A stretch of DNA of 35,000 nt from Neocallimastix lanati (nom. inval.) (GCA_016946835.1 JACVTC010000112.1:82501-117500), one strand, 5' to 3'; shown: positions 12,702-23,117, counted from the stretch's first letter. Numbers and translations are program-made. The notes: generated by a model from the letters alone, not told the origin.

Positions 12702-12870
12702 GTAATAATAATTATAATAATAGTATTAATAATATTAATAAAATTAACATGATAAAAAATAAAAAATAATATTTTATTTAATCTAACAAATGGGTTTATA
12801 AGGAAATAATAATAAATACAAACAACCAACCAACCAAACAAACAAACAAACAAACAAACAAACAAACAAA

Positions 12871-12925
<55 letters not shown>
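12667..12925. repeat. Poly-A runs and CAAA microsatellite
   Basis: An A31-32 run lies at about 12668-12699, a (CAAA)n tract of about nine units at 12836-12872, and an A run of more than 50 nt reaches 12925. The minus-strand frame rich in Phe/Val/Cys/Leu is a translation of the CAAA repeat and is not a gene. Confidence 0.8.
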
Positions 12926-12928
<3 letters not shown>

Positions 12929-13273
12929 ATTATCTTAATGTTATAAAAAAATAAAAAAAATAAAAAAAATAAAAAAAAAAAAAAAAAAGCCTTTATAAAT
13001 TAAACGATCAATCTATGTATGATATATCTAATTATAAATAAAGAAAAAATAAAAAGCAATATTTTATTTAATCTAACAAATAAATTTATAAGGAAATGAT
13101 AATAAATGCAAACAAACAAGCTAACAAACAAAAAATAAAAAATAAAAAATTTCACTATCTTATTGTTATAAAAAAATAAAAACTTATTGTTATAAAAAAA
13201 AAAAATAAACAAAGCCCTTATAAATTAAACAGTCAATCTTTATATGATAAATTCAATTATAAAAAAAGAAAGA

Positions 13274-13275
<2 letters not shown>
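12755..13275. repeat. Imperfect tandem duplication, unit about 225-280 bp
   Basis: Two related copies sit in tandem. The block TATTTTATTTAATCTAACAAAT, TTATAAGGAAAT, AATAAAT, CAAACAA occurs near 12768-12830 and again near 13061-13115. The block TTATAAATTAAACGATCAATCT of 12990-13015 recurs as TTATAAATTAAACAGTCAATCT at 13216-13240. The copies differ by substitutions and poly-A length changes. I recognise no coding content or element family. Confidence 0.65.
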
Positions 13276-13304
<29 letters not shown>

Positions 13305-13600
13305 GATATTTCCAGTGTATACCGCCCTTTGTGGGAATATTGAAGTAGTTATAACACTTCTATTTAGGCAGAAATGTCCCTGTTGGACAGCCTTACTAAA
13401 TATTCAGCATTGGCCCTCTGACACGTATATTATTCCTGAGAATTTTCAAGTACGCTTTTTCTCGGAGTGTTTCTCCAGTTCCTAAACTTTCCCTTTGAAG
13501 CCTGACTAATATAACCTAACCCATAATAAATGTATAAACATCAGGAAGATTGCAATTTAGTAGAATATATCTACATGGACACATGAAATCATGCTTGAAG
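13305..13600 (-). mobile_element. 5'-truncated copy of a polyadenylated SINE-like element
   Basis: Read on the minus strand, this GC-richer block is related along its length to the 3' half of the element at 18113-18707. Shared landmarks in order are GGGTTAGGTTA, GAGAAAAA.CGT, CCAATGCTGAAT, GGCTGTCCA, AATATTCCCA and the end GGGCGGTA.ACAC.GGAAAT followed by poly-A (a T29 run at 13276-13304 on the plus strand). The tRNA-like 5' part is missing, consistent with incomplete reverse transcription. A 60-codon plus-strand open frame across it is not a gene. Confidence 0.7.
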
Positions 13601-14370
13601 TTTTTTTTTTTTTTTTTAATCACAATAAAGAATATTCATCATATTATATATATTATTTATAAATTAAAAAGATATTAAACGTCATAAGAGCTAAACTATG
13701 TTTTATCTATAATCTATAGATAAATCTCTTTATAATTAACAACAGAATTATTTAAAATTTCTTCATTTCTTCATTTTTAAATAATATATAATATATATAT
13801 ATATATATATATCAACAATAATAAAAATTATAAATCAACATAAATTCATTTAATTAATATATTACATAATAAATAATAGTAAACAAAAGAAACATTTTTT
13901 CTGTTATGAATTTTGAACTTTTGCAATTATCATTTATTATATTTTGTTAATTTAGAAATATATGTTTATAAAATAATTACTATAGTATATTAAATAATTA
14001 TATGTAATATATTTTATATTATTATATTAATATATGATATTGCTTATTAATATATTAATGGTATCATGTGATGTCATACCAATTATTTTAATGCTCATAT
14101 ATTATATAATAATTCAAGAATATAATTATTAGATAGTAGTTCTTACTCATATAAATAAAATATTGTAATAATTAATATAATTGAATATATCAATAAATAT
14201 ATAGTATTAACTATAATTGTTATTTTTCTAACATTTTCAATATGTCTTACAAAAATATCTAATTTATTAAGTAGTAATAAATAATAAATTATATAAAATA
14301 TATCAAACAGTGACAAAAATAAAAAAAAGAATTTTTATTTATTTACTTATTTATTTTATAGTATAATTTT
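13601..14370. other. AT-rich intergenic DNA, no gene seen
   Basis: A T15 run at 13602-13617 abuts the truncated SINE-like copy, and an AT dinucleotide run lies near 13790-13812. The remainder is low-complexity A/T with no open frames of interest. Confidence 0.5.
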
Positions 14371-14440
14371 TTATATAGTTAGTTTTTTTTTTTTTTTTTT
14401 TTATATAGTTAGTTTTTTTTTTTTTTTTTTTTATATAGTT

Positions 14441-14460
<20 letters not shown>
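14371..14460. repeat. Three perfect tandem copies of a 30-bp unit
   Basis: The unit TTATATAGTTAG plus T18 is repeated three times without a mismatch (14371-14400, 14401-14430, 14431-14460). A longer T run and then an A run follow. The perfect identity points to recent expansion by slippage or unequal exchange. Confidence 0.9.
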
Positions 14461-14483
<23 letters not shown>

Positions 14484-14627
14484 TATCTTTATAATAGTAA
14501 ATTGGTAATAAATTATATAAAATTTATATTATATATATATAAATTAAATAAATAAATAAGAATATAAGGTATGTATTAAGAATAAAAAAAATATGTTCAT
14601 TTTTGTAAAGTTTATATGTTAAAGTCT

Positions 14628-14661
14628 TTAAAAACAAAAATAACAAAACAAAAACAAAAAT

Positions 14662-14745
<84 letters not shown>
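14628..14745. repeat. AAAAC/AACAAAA microsatellite and long poly-A
   Basis: A duplicated block of ACAAAAATAACAAAACAAAA (about 14633-14672) leads into AAAAC repeats and an A run of about 48 nt. Confidence 0.8.
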
Positions 14746-14753
<8 letters not shown>

Positions 14754-14911
14754 TACTCTATTTTGTATAATTTATTATATTATATTATGGGTAAATTTTA
14801 GATGTAGAGATCTATGCAATTATAAAAGTAATGGCCACAAATATTATTTAATTGAATTTATTTTTAATATTTAATATAATTAGGTGAAACTTTATTTATT
14901 TATTTATTTAT

Positions 14912-16498
14912 TTATTTAGCCTTTTTGTTTTTGCCTTGCTTTATACCATTAATAAATTAAAATATATATATACATAATTATAAAATATAAAATTAATATG
15001 TTAATTATTTGTTTATTACACATAATAATATTTTTAATAAAAATATTAAAAAAAAAAAAATAAAAAATAAAAATAAAATAAAAAATAAAAAATAAATCTA
15101 AAAACTTACTCCTTCTTGATTCTTTCTCTTTCTTTTATTGTTTTGCTTCTTTCTTTTAGTATTTGTTTTATTATTATTTTTATTATTATTTTTATTAGTA
15201 TTTTTATTAGTATTTTTATTAGTATTCACTGTTTCTGGTTTTTCAGATGGATCTTCATCTTTACTTTCTTCTTTTTCTTCCTCTTCTTTATCATCATTTT
15301 CTTCATTATTTTCTTTTTCCTTTTCTTCTTCAACTTCATCATTGTATTGAATTGGTGGTGCAAAACTTACACAAGTAATTCTACAACCTGTTTTATACCT
15401 TGAAATTGGTTCGACATCTTCTAAATCTTTCATAATACCACTATTTTCTTTACCTTCTTTTTCTTTTTCTTCTTCAGCATCTTCTGCTGCCATTTCTATT
15501 AAATCGAAAATACCGGTTAAATCCCAGACATTAATTATACCATCAGATGAACAAGTACATAAAAGAGTAACATTTTCATTATCCATTACATCAATACATT
15601 TAATACGAGTTTCTGATCCATTATCCCATTGACCAATACATTTTTGAGCCTTAATATCATATAATCTAACTTTCTTATCTTCATTGCCAGTAACAAGATA
15701 ATCTTTACCTTCATGTTGAAGAAAACGGAAATCATTTATTCTACCCTTATGACTAAAAGTATAACTTTGATTTGGATTACCAGCGTCATAAACAATAACT
15801 TCTCTATCAAACATAATACCATAAAGAGTACCAGTAACATTCCAAAAGATTTTTAAAGCATCTTTACGATAAATTTTTAAGGTATAGGCTGCTTTACCTT
15901 CAACTAAATTCCAACAACGTAATGTTTTATCAGTACTTATAGATAAAGCTAATTTTCCTGAAGGGTGAATAGCAACACAAGTAACACCACTTTTATGTCC
16001 TTTAAAAGAAGATAATTTTTCCCAATCCTTGGTACGCCATAAACAAATTTCACCATCTTCACCAGAAGATAACATATGGGTTTTTTGGAAAAAGGTTAAA
16101 CATGTAATAGTTCCAGAGTGATGAAGTAAAGTACCAACTTCTTTTCTTTTTTTTAAATCATATAATTTAATTACTTCATCTGTACCTCCTGAGGCCATAT
16201 GATGACCACCAATTCCAATGCATTTTATGTAACTAATATGAGATGGATAAATGAAAATTGGATTAAGACGTAAAGCCTTATTGTTAGATGCAAGGCCAAG
16301 GGAAGTCTCATCAATTTTTTTTTGCTTTTCTGCTAATTTTGGATCTACGTTTGGAATTTCTTCATCAATTGTATTTTTCATTTCAACATCATCATCATTT
16401 GAATTAATTTTACCCCAGAATGCATCAATACCATAAATTAATTTTTCATATGTACCACAAACAATTCTAAAATCCTCTTTTTTATGATTAGCTTCCAT
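14912..16498 (-). CDS. MAK11: WD40 ribosome-biogenesis factor, Mak11/PAK1IP1 family
   Basis: Predicted at about 471 aa, close to yeast Mak11 (468 aa). This nucleolar WD40 protein acts in assembly of the large (60S) ribosomal subunit; the animal member is PAK1IP1. Family signatures are clear: IVCGTYEKLIYGID at the N-terminus, GGTDEVIKLYDL, SSGEDGEICLW, then SFKGHKSGVTCVAIHPSGKL followed by DKTLRCWNL, with later blades ending VRLYDI and INVWDL. The tail from about residue 390 is Glu/Asp- then Asn/Lys-rich, ending in a basic cluster of nucleolar-signal type. Exon 1 is 16498-15110. A GTAAGT donor sits seven nucleotides before an in-frame stop, and an acceptor at 14940-14939 (phase 0) adds QGKNKKAK and a stop at 14912. 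That 171-nt intron replaces a VSF ending with a Lys-rich tail and is the more likely model. Confidence 0.85.
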
Positions 16499-16556
16499 TT
16501 TTATATTAATTTAATATTGAAAAAAAAAAAATAGTAAATGAAATATTTATTAAGGA

Positions 16557-16593
<37 letters not shown>

Positions 16594-17277
16594 CTTAATA
16601 TAGATTCTTTTTTTAGAATTTAATTATTATTATTTATGTGAATAGATTTCAAATAATTATGATAATTTATAAATGTATAATTTTATTAATTCTTTATATT
16701 TATTAAATTAAGAAGACTGATTCGTTATATTTTCTAAGATAATCAAAGATTCAATGAAAAATAACTTTTATTAATAATCACTTCTTTAAATTTTATTAAT
16801 ATATCTTTCTATAAAATAATATTGATTTTTTAATATTGATTTTTTAACAGATGGTATATTAATATTATAATTTATTTTAAATATAATAATATTTGCAATT
16901 TGCAAATTAAAAGATACTTTGAATTTTTTTTTTATCTTTTATCTCTTTGTATTTTCAAAATAAGTATTAATTGCAAAATTATAATATCAGAATGTTTTAT
17001 GTGTAAATGTCAAAAAACTAATATTTTATTTTTAGTAATAATGATAATAATAATAATTGAAAAAAAAAAAAAAAATAAAAAAAAAAAAAAAAATAAAACA
17101 TAAGATTTTGATTGGTTAATAAATTTTAAAATTAAATATAAATATTTAGTAATTAATTTAGTAAATTTAATTATTTTATTTTTTTATTGATATAATTAAA
17201 TTTTTTTATAATAAAATTATCCTTTTTATAAAAAAATTATATTATTCGGTTAATAATGTATTAATTACCTAGATTTA
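16499..17277. other. AT-rich upstream region of MAK11, no gene seen
   Basis: It includes a T28 run (about 16563-16590) and poly-A near 17060-17095. The MAK11 promoter must lie here but shows no distinct motif. A short plus-strand frame at 16900-17103 has no recognisable similarity and ends in poly-Lys, so I did not call it. Confidence 0.5.
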
Positions 17278-17610
17278 TTTGGGGTGATTTTCATCCTCTC
17301 AGGGTGTTTTTCCCTATAAATGGAGTTAGTTGGTTGTTCGCTCTCTATTGCAAGTATTCCTTTTGCTAGACCATATAATTGCAAAGTGCAGAGAGGACTT
17401 GATCTCCGAGAGAATTAGTGTAATTGTTCCTCCCTCGATGAAGGTTCAAAAATCAATGATAAGAAGTCTTGTCGTATAAAGCGGTGTATAGGAAATGTCT
17501 TTCATATTAGTCTTGCTTAGAGGGAGGTTCACGTCGTCGCCGAAACATTATGGCAAAGAATCCAAAGTGAGTCTGATACGTTTAAGGGAGGCCCAGTCTA
17601 AAAAAAAAAA
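17278..17610 (+). mobile_element. GC-richer island ending in poly-A, possible retroelement
   Basis: About 330 bp stand out sharply from the flanks in base composition and end in a short poly-A (AGTCTAAAAAAAAAAA, about 17597-17609). This is the layout of a reverse-transcribed insertion such as a SINE, LINE 3' end or processed RNA copy. The sequence GCAGAGAGGACTTGATCTCC and, 50 nt on, GGTTCAAAAATC loosely recall the A and B boxes of tRNA genes, but the match is weak. Open frames across it are short and look like nothing known. No clear target duplication was found. Confidence 0.4.
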
Positions 17611-18023
17611 TGTTATTACATTAAAGCAAATTTTTGTACAAATAAAATTTTTTTATATAATTGTTTTTATAAAATTTTTTATAAATTGTTGAAACAACAT
17701 TTTAATAGTTATATAAAAAATGGACTATTAATAAATTAATTATGTTTAGACTATGTTCATTTTTCTTCTTAAATACTTAATGATGTATTAAATAAATAAA
17801 TAGTTAAGTGGTTATTTTTTATGGATTTGAAACGAAAAATTAAATAAACATTTAAAATAATTATTATTTGAATATTTCTAACTTTAATATCATAACATTA
17901 TTAATGTATTATTTATATTATTAATTATTAATTATATTTTATACTTATTGTAATTCTTTTTTATTATAAGTTTGTAAAATTAGTTATTAATTGTTGTGTC
18001 ACATTGCTAATAAATTTATATAA

Positions 18024-18086
<63 letters not shown>

Positions 18087-18112
18087 TATGTAATATTCCT
18101 TTTTTTTTTTTT
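17611..18112. other. AT-rich DNA with a poly-A run of more than 50 nt
   Basis: No gene is seen. A pure A tract runs from about 18031 to 18083, followed by TACTATGTAATATTCC and a T13 tract (18100-18112) that is probably the insertion target of the neighbouring SINE-like element. Confidence 0.5.
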
Positions 18113-18190
18113 GACGAACCAGGTTCTATCCTTGTTGTTAGTAAGCGGACTATCATACATAAGGCTCCTGGTTCGACCCCGCCCTTTTAC
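18113..18190 (+). promoter_or_regulatory. Putative internal Pol III promoter (A and B boxes) of the SINE-like element
   Basis: The A-box-like GTTAGTAAGCGG lies at about 18136-18147 and the B-box GGTTCGACCCC at about 18170-18180. Spacing and order are those of a tRNA gene. The B box is a good match to consensus, the A box only fair. Confidence 0.5.
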
Positions 18191-18707
18191 CCTTTTCCTG
18201 TTTTTCCTGAACAAAAGGTTTTACGGTAGATGGTGGTTAGGGTTTCCTTTTACAGGTAAGTATATACCCCTCTTCTTATATATTATATTCTTAAATTCCG
18301 GAGTAATATAGACTAGATACTGTCCTAGGAGTGGGCCTGTGAGTGTTGCTCTAGTAACTGTTATTAATATACTTATGAGGGAATTCCTAGCATATGGATT
18401 CATATGCACGTAGCTAATCTACGAATAATCAATCTGCTAACTAAATACTATTACCAAGTGGGCTAACACTTGACTCAATTGGGTTAGGTTACTCTAGCCT
18501 CGCTTCTAGGGAGCTAGGCACTGAAAAATCATTCTGAGAAAAATCGTGCTAGAAAATCTCAGCAATAATATGTATGGTTAGAACGCCAATGCTGAATAAA
18601 CAGTATGGCTGTCCAGTAGGGACTATATCCACCAAAGTGTTGTGACTACCTTAATATTCCCATGCTTGAGGGATAGGGCGGTACACACCGGAAATAAAAA
18701 AAAAAAA
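18113..18707 (+). mobile_element. SINE-like retroelement with tRNA-like 5' head and poly-A tail
   Basis: This is a block of about 595 bp, far less AT-rich than its surroundings. Near its 5' end, GTTAGTAAGCGG resembles an RNA polymerase III A box, and GGTTCGACCCC about 35 nt later fits the B-box consensus GGTTCGANNCC, as in a tRNA-derived head. The T-arm stem pairs only partly, so it is not a functional tRNA. The body ends GGGCGGTACACACCGGAAAT followed by A12 (18696-18707). It sits between two T tracts (18100-18112 and 18708-18722), as expected if a T-rich target was duplicated on insertion. A truncated antisense relative lies at 13305-13600. No protein is encoded; movement would depend on a LINE. 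Confidence 0.6.
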
Positions 18708-18722
18708 TTTTTTTTTTTTTTT

Positions 18723-19124
18723 GGCTTAAAGAATTTATGAAATTACACTAAAATTAATAAAAAAGAGGCAAAATTAATTATTATTATATTATAATTTTTA
18801 TTAAAATTAATGAGTTTATCAATTACTACTATCATTAATATAATTAATTTATTCATTGTCAATAATAATATTTATTATCCATTAGATTGTATTATTACTT
18901 TTATTATCTAATTTTAAAACATAAACTAAAATACTAATATACAAATTTAGTATTTAATGTGAAGAATAAATTTTAATAGCACATTCGAAAATGACTTCCC
19001 ATTGTATCTTTCACACACTTGTATACACTTTTTTAAATTATTCAATTATATTAAAATTTTATAGAATATAATAAATAATAAACATATAAATAAAATATCA
19101 TGATTAAATAATAAATAAATAATA
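18723..19124. other. AT-rich DNA, no gene seen
   Basis: This is plain A/T sequence. A slightly more complex patch near 18960-19020 (ending TCACACACTTGTATACACTT) could not be assigned. Confidence 0.5.
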
Positions 19125-19241
19125 AATACTAAATACTTTTTTTTTTTTTTTTTTTTTTTTTTAACGACCGTAGCAGGATTTCTCCCCAGCTGCACATTTG
19201 TAGACACACAATGGTTTATTACTAGAGCAATACTAAATACT
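19125..19241 (-). mobile_element. Short 5'-truncated retroinsertion with a perfect 13-bp target duplication
   Basis: The inserted segment is 19138-19228. On the minus strand it is GCTCTAGTAATAAACC followed, further on, by GGGGAGAAATCCTGCTACGG and TCGTT, and then a poly-A tail (T25 at 19138-19162 on the plus strand). AATACTAAATACT occurs directly before (19125-19137) and directly after (19229-19241), a textbook duplication made by target-primed reverse transcription. Only about 66 bp of element sequence remain, so the parent family cannot be named. Confidence 0.75.
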
Positions 19242-19243
19242 AA

Positions 19244-19341
19244 ATAATAATAAATACTAGAAAATAAATAATAAATAAATAATAAATAATGAATAATAAA
19301 TAATAAATAATAAATAATAAATAATTTTTTATTTTTTTTTA
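19244..19341. repeat. TAAATAA microsatellite
   Basis: AATAAATAAT-type units run up to the poly-T of the adjacent LINE 3' end. The same array resumes after the insertion at about 19660. Confidence 0.8.
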
Positions 19342-19658
19342 CACTTAGAGAAAACTTTATTTAATTTATAATAATAATAAAGTTACATGATTTTAAAAAA
19401 AAGAAAAATAATAAAATATATGAAATAAAATATTATATATTATAAAATTATAAAAGTGCGTTAGAAATAATAGCCTCTAACTTTTCCCATTCATCGATGA
19501 TAACACCACGTCCATTATTGCGAGTAATAATTTCAGTATTAGTGTTATCTAACGAATCTGTATTAATTTTTTCACCGGGAGTTGAAAATCCATACCTTAT
19601 CATTTCGACGTCGACGCTCTGCGCCTTTTCAACGGTAGATTCAACGGAATACCATTTC
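19342..19658 (-). mobile_element. 3' end of a LINE (5'-truncated), with intact C-terminal coding frame
   Basis: This segment matches the 3' end of the LINE at 28309-29700. The minus-strand frame from 19660 to 19448 encodes the last 70 residues, with SVDVEMIRYGFS and TEIITRNNGRGVIIDEWEKL almost identical to the other copy, and ends ISNALL plus stop. About 105 nt of 3' UTR follow, including TTAAATAAAGTTTTCTC, a plausible polyadenylation region. A T-rich run on the plus strand marks the tail. The copy sits inside a TAAATAA microsatellite, so a target duplication cannot be told apart from the repeat. Confidence 0.75.
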
Positions 19659-19659
19659 A

Positions 19660-19937
19660 ATAATAAATAATAAATAATAAATAATAAATAATATATAAAT
19701 GAATAATAAATAATAAATAATAAATAATATATAAATGAATAATAAATAATAAATAATAAATAATAAATAATATATAAATGAATAATTAATAATTAATAAT
19801 AAATAATAAATAATAAATAATAAATAATAAATAATAAATAATAAATAATAAATAATAACTAATAATAAAAAATAAATAATAAATAATAAATAATAAATAA
19901 TAAATAATAAATAATAAATAATAAATAATAAATAATA
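19660..19937. repeat. TAAATAA microsatellite, about 280 bp
   Basis: Units of AATAAATAAT repeat with occasional ATATAAATGAAT variants that recur at 19691-19700, 19729-19738 and 19771-19780, showing a higher-order period of about 40 bp in the first part. Confidence 0.9.
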
Positions 19938-20757
19938 AGATTAAAAATATAAATTTAAAAAAAAAAAAAAAAATTGAAAAATTAATATAGAATTATAGAT
20001 AATTAGAAAATTAGATAATAGTTGTAGATCGTATATTTATATATTATTAAATTTGCCATTTTTATTTTTCCATTATTTTTTAATTTTATAGGATTTTATC
20101 AATACAATACTCCATATAATGCAATAAATTATAATATTTGTATTTTGGTGGCATCTAATTATATAAAGTTCTTAGATTTCTTTTTAATATTTGTTTGTGT
20201 AACAATTAAAATGCCACGAATTTTTAATTTTTTTTATTCACCCACATATTTATTATTTATTAAAGGATTAGTTTTCTAAAATAATATATAATCATTTAGA
20301 ACTATTTTATAATATATATAATATATTTCATAATAATTATTTTAACAAAAGAAATTATTAATTAAAAAAAAAATTAAAATTATAAAACTATTTCCTTTTT
20401 TTTTTTTATTGAAGGAAGAAAAATTAGATTTTGTAAAGAATTTTTTAATTGAAAAAAAATATTATTTTTTATATATGAAATATAACATTTATGAACTTAT
20501 AATCTTCATATTAAAATTTTAAAATTCATTAATGAATAATCTACCAAGTAGTTTTCATACTAAATTAATATTAAAAAAATATAAATACATTAAAGAAGAA
20601 AAAAAAAACTTTTTATAAAGATTCACAAAATAAAATTAATTGTAATGCTAAAATCTTTAATTTTTAGATGTTAATAAAGTAAATGTCTGTAAATGATAAT
20701 AATGGCATGTAAAATATAGATAATGATTAATTTTTATATATTAATTAAAACAATAAT
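19938..20757. other. AT-rich intergenic DNA, no gene seen
   Basis: The sequence is slightly more complex around 20040-20230 (TTTGTATTTTGGTGGCATC, ATGCCACGAATTTTTAA) but gives no usable frame or recognisable element. Confidence 0.45.
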
Positions 20758-21115
20758 TAATAATTAATAATAAATAATAAATAGTAAATAATTAAATAAT
20801 AAATAATAAATAATAAATAATAAATAATAAATAATAAATAATAAATAATAAATAATAAATAATAAATAATAAATAATAAATAATAAATAATTAAATAATA
20901 AATAATAAATAATTAAATAATTGAATAATAAATAATAATAAATAATAAATAATAATAAATAATAATAAATAATGAATAATAATAAATAAATGATAAATAA
21001 TAATAAATAGTAAATAATTAAATAATAAATAAATAATAAATAAATAAATGATAAATAAATAAATAATAAATAAATAATAAATAATCAATAAATAAATAAT
21101 CAATAAAAAATAAAT
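20758..21115. repeat. TAAATAA microsatellite, about 350 bp
   Basis: This array of AATAAATAAT units grades into AAATAAATGATAAATAA variants toward its end. The minus-strand Tyr/Leu/Ile/Phe frame is an artefact of the repeat. Confidence 0.9.
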
Positions 21116-21430
21116 ATAAAATATAATAACCTTAATATTAATTGCAAATAATAAAAATAATAAAGTTTACTATTAATTGAATTAAATATTATTAAAATTT
21201 ATATTATAATTTTCATAAATGATCTATTTTTTTTATCATTTGATTTTAATGAAAATTTCTATTTGCTATTACTATTAATAAAGTACATAAAAAAAAAGAT
21301 ATTAAAAATGTTTAACAATTTTCAATGTTTGAATAATATAAATAGAATAAATAGATTACTATAAAACAAATCTTTGGGTTTGAATTGCATTAAATACCCT
21401 AACTTTTTTAATTAATATTATATATATATG
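21116..21430. other. AT-rich intergenic DNA, no gene seen
   Basis: The only non-AT patch is AAATCTTTGGGTTTGAATTGC near 21369. No feature could be supported. Confidence 0.45.
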
Positions 21431-21590
21431 CTTTTCCTTTTGTTTGTAAATTTTAAATATTTTAAATATTTTGGATTTATCATATATAATTAATAAATAA
21501 TAGAGAATTGTTTTTCCTTTTGTTTGTAAATTTTAAATATATGAAATATTTTGGATTTACTGTTTATAAATAATAAATAATAGAGAATTG
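21431..21590. repeat. Tandem duplication of an 80-bp unit
   Basis: The copy at 21431-21510 and the copy at 21511-21590 both run from TTTTCCTTTTGTTTGTAAAT through ATTTTGGATTTA to AATAATAGAGAATTG. They differ at a handful of positions. Confidence 0.85.
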
Positions 21591-23117
21591 TAAAGTATAT
21601 ATTATTTATTATTTATTCATTTTAATTATTATATTATTAATTAAATTTAATCAATACTTAATTGTAAATATTTTTTTTCTAATTTATTAATTATTAAGGT
21701 TGTTTATTATTTATATGTAATATATTATCAATTTGGAATAAAACTATAATATGTAATTGAAAAAAAAAAACTTTTAATTATATTTATATTTATTAATTAT
21801 TAATTTATACCATATGGTTATATTGTAAATACATATAATTTAATATGAAAGATTTTTATTAATAAAGATAATGGCACTTCTCTGTCATAAAAAAAAAAAA
21901 AAAAAAGAATGAAAAAATTAAAATTAAAATTGTAACCTTTATATTTGCAAAGTTACAAAGAAATCAATAAAATTAATATATTGACAATATAATAGAATTA
22001 CACAAAACTATATCTTTAATATCTTTAATATATAGTTAAATTAAATAAAAACTTTATTATATATGAAAGTTTTTTTATTAAGAATAAAATTTTATATGAG
22101 CTATTTAATATAAAATTTATCAAATTAAATATAGAAATCCTAAGGGTAAATATATTACAATATATATGATTAAATTGTCTAAATACAATCGACATATATT
22201 ACTTTTTATTAATAGTTGTACACATATTAAAAATACTTAAAAAGAATTTTAATAAAAATATTTATAATTTTTAAAAGATAGTATTATATGTATTATTATT
22301 TAATATAAAGAAATATATTTATACATATTAAATAATTATATTATCATTTAATTCATAATATATGAAAGTATAATGATTAATATTATATATGTATAATTTA
22401 AAAAAATTAAAATTAATTAGGTTGTATTTTTTTTTTATTTTATTCTTTACGAAAAAAAAAAAAAAAAAAAAAAAATAAAATTTAAAAAAAAAATATATTA
22501 TAAAATTTTTAATAAATATAAAATATATATTTCAATAATAAAAAATATATATTTAATTAAATACTAATAAAAACAATAATAATTAATATATATTTAATTA
22601 AATGAAATTTTAATATTTATATAAATATATATATATATTTTTTTAAAATACCATTTATTTGTTATTTTTTTTTTTTTTATTTTATAAAGAAATTTTTTTT
22701 TATTATTTTTTTTTTTAATTTTTTTATTATTATTTTTATTTTTTTTCATATCTTTTAATATGAAACCTATAAAACATGAAATATTTAATTTGAACAATTT
22801 TTTATTTATGTTTTGAATAATAAATATAAAAAAGTACATCTTTTTTTTTATTTATTAAATATAATTTTTCTTAATATGTATTTTTATAAGAAATATTTTA
22901 TTAAGAAGTTTAAGAAATTTAATTAATAAGCATATTATAAATAATACTAAAAAAAAAAACCTTTCATCTTCAATTTCATTTTTATTAGAAGAAATAATTA
23001 AAAAAATTAAAATAAAATTAAGATTAAAAATAAAATTGTAATTAAATCAAAGCAAACATTTAAAATAATTTTTGATAATTAATTACAATTTTTTTTTTTT
23101 TTATAACAAAATCTAAA
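21591..23117. other. AT-rich intergenic DNA upstream of the SH3 gene
   Basis: It contains poly-A and poly-T runs (for example 21889-21906 and 22452-22475) and no convincing frame. The minus-strand Lys/Asn/Ile frame at 22594-22839 is compositional. The promoter of the gene at 23118 should lie at its right end. Confidence 0.5.

Noticed and set aside
13303-13485. 60-codon plus-strand frame in the GC-richer block
   Set aside because: It is antisense to the SINE-like element and is not conserved in the second copy.
15116-15403. Plus-strand frames opposite the MAK11 tail
   Set aside because: They are antisense shadows of the Glu/Asn/Lys-rich C-terminus of MAK11.
18113-18185. A functional tRNA gene
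   Set aside because: The B box is good but the T-arm, anticodon-arm and acceptor stems do not pair, and the block continues into a long polyadenylated element.
19660-21115. CRISPR-like array in the regularly spaced repeats
   Set aside because: These are simple TAAATAA microsatellites without unique spacers, in a eukaryotic context.
22594-22839. 81-codon minus-strand frame
   Set aside because: It is Lys/Asn/Ile-rich from A/T runs, with no domain or splice context.
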